Source: Terriglobales bacterium | Lineage (GTDB): Bacteria > Acidobacteriota > Terriglobia > Terriglobales > Acidobacteriaceae | Direction: 5' to 3' | Assembly: GCA_019241735.1 (NCBI GenBank) | Contig: JAFAWN010000402.1 | Location: 1-5,956, forward strand | Length of the DNA: 5,956 nucleotides | In this document: in pieces, positions 4,737 to 5,956 of the stretch | How positions within the stretch are numbered: the first letter of the stretch is position 1 | How the letters are laid out: every line of letters begins with the position of its first letter | Program-made: the position numbers and the translations under genes | The notes under the pieces: generated by a model | The model's database searches: none | What the model saw: only the letters and a program-made list of their open reading frames with translations | Told to the model about the DNA's origin: nothing

Positions 4737-5956
4737 CTACTGCCAACTCCAATTCGGCTGCATATTCGCTCCTGAAGTCGTTAACTGCTTCTGCTGGGTG
4801 CCGTCGGCCAGCATGGTCCACAGCTGCTCGCTTCCCGACCGAGTGGACTGGAAAACGATATGCCGGCCATCAGGCGACCAGGAAGGAAAATCATTACGCC
4901 CTCCGGCATGCGTTAGTTGCACCCATTGCTTACTGGCGACATCCATGATGTAAATATCCGCGCCGCCGGGAGCGCCGGGGCCGTAGTGGCGAATCCAGGA
5001 GAACGCGAGAAACTGTCCATTGGGCGACCACGCGGGTGATACTGCATACCCCTCGTCGGTGAGCCGCTGAACGTTGGTGCCATCGGATTCCATGGTGTAG
5101 ATCTGCGGCAGGCCAGTGCGGCCGCTGACCCAGGCAATTTGCGCGCCGGTCTTGCGATTCCATACAGGCGAGACGTCCGGCCCCCGAGAGGATGTAATGC
5201 GCTTGACGTTTGCACCGGAGGCATCGCTCACATAAATTTCAGAAGCGCCACCGCGGGAGGAAGAAAAAGCCAGCTTGGTGCCATCAGCGGACCATGCGGG
5301 CGAAAGATTGGTGCCGCCAAATCTAGGAAAGGCCACGACGCGGTTCAGTTCGAGGGAAAACATCATAATTTCCCAGCCGCTGCGGGTGAGGGAACTGAAA
5401 GCTACGCGCGAACCATCCGGTGAAATCCTTGGGGAAAGTGAAATGGATCCCAAATGCGTGACCGCATGTTGATTAGCGCCGTCGTAGTCCATTGCCCAGA
5501 TTTCCTTGTGGCCGGTGCGGCTGCTGACAAAATAAATCTTGCTTTCGGCAATGCCCGGAACTCCGCCACCAAGGCGGAATATGATCTCGTCGGCGAATTT
5601 GTGCGCGATCGTCCTGACCGCGTTTGCGGTGGCGGTGTCCTGATATTGTTTGCCCAAAACCTGGGGAGCGGTAATGTTGTTGACGTCGTACAGCCAGCCC
5701 TGCACCGTCACCCCGTTGCCGCTGACACCTAGATTCCCGAACGCGAGCATAGAAGCGCTGACCGGCGCACCGCTCCATTGGGCAAACTTAACGGCGGCGG
5801 GGCTGCCCACGCCGCCGAGGGGATAAAAACTCTTCGAGACCAGATCGAAGATTCCGGCATTCTCCAGATCGCTCCACAAGGTGTCGTTGAAGGTCTTGAG
5901 TAACTCGGCATTATTGCCGGATTGCGAGGATGGCTGAAACTCCGCATTAGCAAGCC
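4737..5956 (-). CDS. tolB: Tol-Pal system beta-propeller protein TolB (5' end outside window)
   Basis: TolB is the periplasmic partner of Pal; TolA and TolB together recycle Pal to division sites. The frame is open to the window edge, so 405 residues are visible and the signal peptide plus a few dozen residues are missing; full TolB is about 430-450. The visible part starts LANAEFQPSSQSG and continues through the N-terminal alpha/beta domain (DTLWSDLENAGIFDLVSK, GWLYDV, ADEIIFRLGG; about 1-130). From about 138 (KIYFVSSRTG) a C-terminal propeller has PD40-type blades marked by SPRISPDGSRVAFSS, SPAWSADGTKLAFSSSRGG, SPAWSPNGQFLAFSW and FPSWSPDGRHIVFQSTRSG. One blade has VWNRKTGAQIAW instead of the usual SPDG turn, probably harmless variation. 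The TTG at 5879 is internal. pal and cpoB follow on the same strand; tolQ/tolR/tolA would be expected beyond the right edge. Confidence 0.95.
   Translation of the reverse strand, partial: LANAEFQPSSQSGNNAELLKTFNDTLWSDLENAGIFDLVSKSFYPLGGVGSPAAVKFAQWSGAPVSASMLAFGNLGVSGNGVTVQGWLYDVNNITAPQVLGKQYQDTATANAVRTIAHKFADEIIFRLGGGVPGIAESKIYFVSSRTGHKEIWAMDYDGANQHAVTHLGSISLSPRISPDGSRVAFSSLTRSGWEIMMFSLELNRVVAFPRFGGTNLSPAWSADGTKLAFSSSRGGASEIYVSDASGANVKRITSSRGPDVSPVWNRKTGAQIAWVSGRTGLPQIYTMESDGTNVQRLTDEGYAVSPAWSPNGQFLAFSWIRHYGPGAPGGADIYIMDVASKQWVQLTHAGGRNDFPSWSPDGRHIVFQSTRSGSEQLWTMLADGTQQKQLTTSGANMQPNWSWQ

Overview
The window looks like chromosomal DNA from a Gram-negative, diderm bacterium, most likely an acidobacterium (Acidobacteriota, Terriglobia-like). 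Reasons: a tolB-pal-cpoB cluster (outer membrane and periplasm), a Pal lipoprotein with a proline run and an Ig-like domain before its OmpA domain, and a MerR-type helix-turn-helix protein fused to TPR repeats. I recall such proteins from acidobacterial genomes, but the taxonomy is inference. Gene content is mainly housekeeping. I see no phage, IS element, CRISPR array or toxin-antitoxin pair.

Left part (1-926, + strand): the 3' end of sucA (2-oxoglutarate dehydrogenase E1) runs in from the left edge. A gap with a likely promoter follows, then a complete tRNA-Thr(CGT) gene with encoded CCA. A phoU gene on the minus strand (905-1756) converges on it. The phoU reading frame continues about 70 codons past the normal PhoU end and finishes inside the T-arm of the tRNA gene. 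A -1 frame change near 1095 would instead end it at a normal length, just before a set of inverted repeats.

Middle (1757-2910): a 260-bp divergent regulatory region lies between phoU (-) and a HTH-TPR gene (+, GTG start at 2017). It holds two exact 14-bp direct repeats 41 bp apart near phoU and a good sigma70-type promoter in front of the HTH-TPR gene.

Right part (2923-5956, minus strand): tolB (5' end cut by the window edge), pal, then cpoB/ybgF, read right to left. This is the periplasmic/outer-membrane half of the Tol-Pal system: TolB docks on Pal, Pal anchors the outer membrane to peptidoglycan, and CpoB links Tol function to peptidoglycan synthesis. tolQ, tolR and tolA would be expected beyond the right edge. 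Gaps of just over 100 bp separate the three genes. The pal-cpoB gap carries a strong hairpin with a T-rich tail and an extended -10 element, so cpoB may be partly uncoupled from pal. cpoB and the HTH-TPR gene converge with only 12 bp between their stops.

The points most worth a second look are the phoU tail/tRNA overlap, the repeats in front of phoU with a near-copy in front of pal, the HTH-TPR protein, and the Ig-like insert in Pal.
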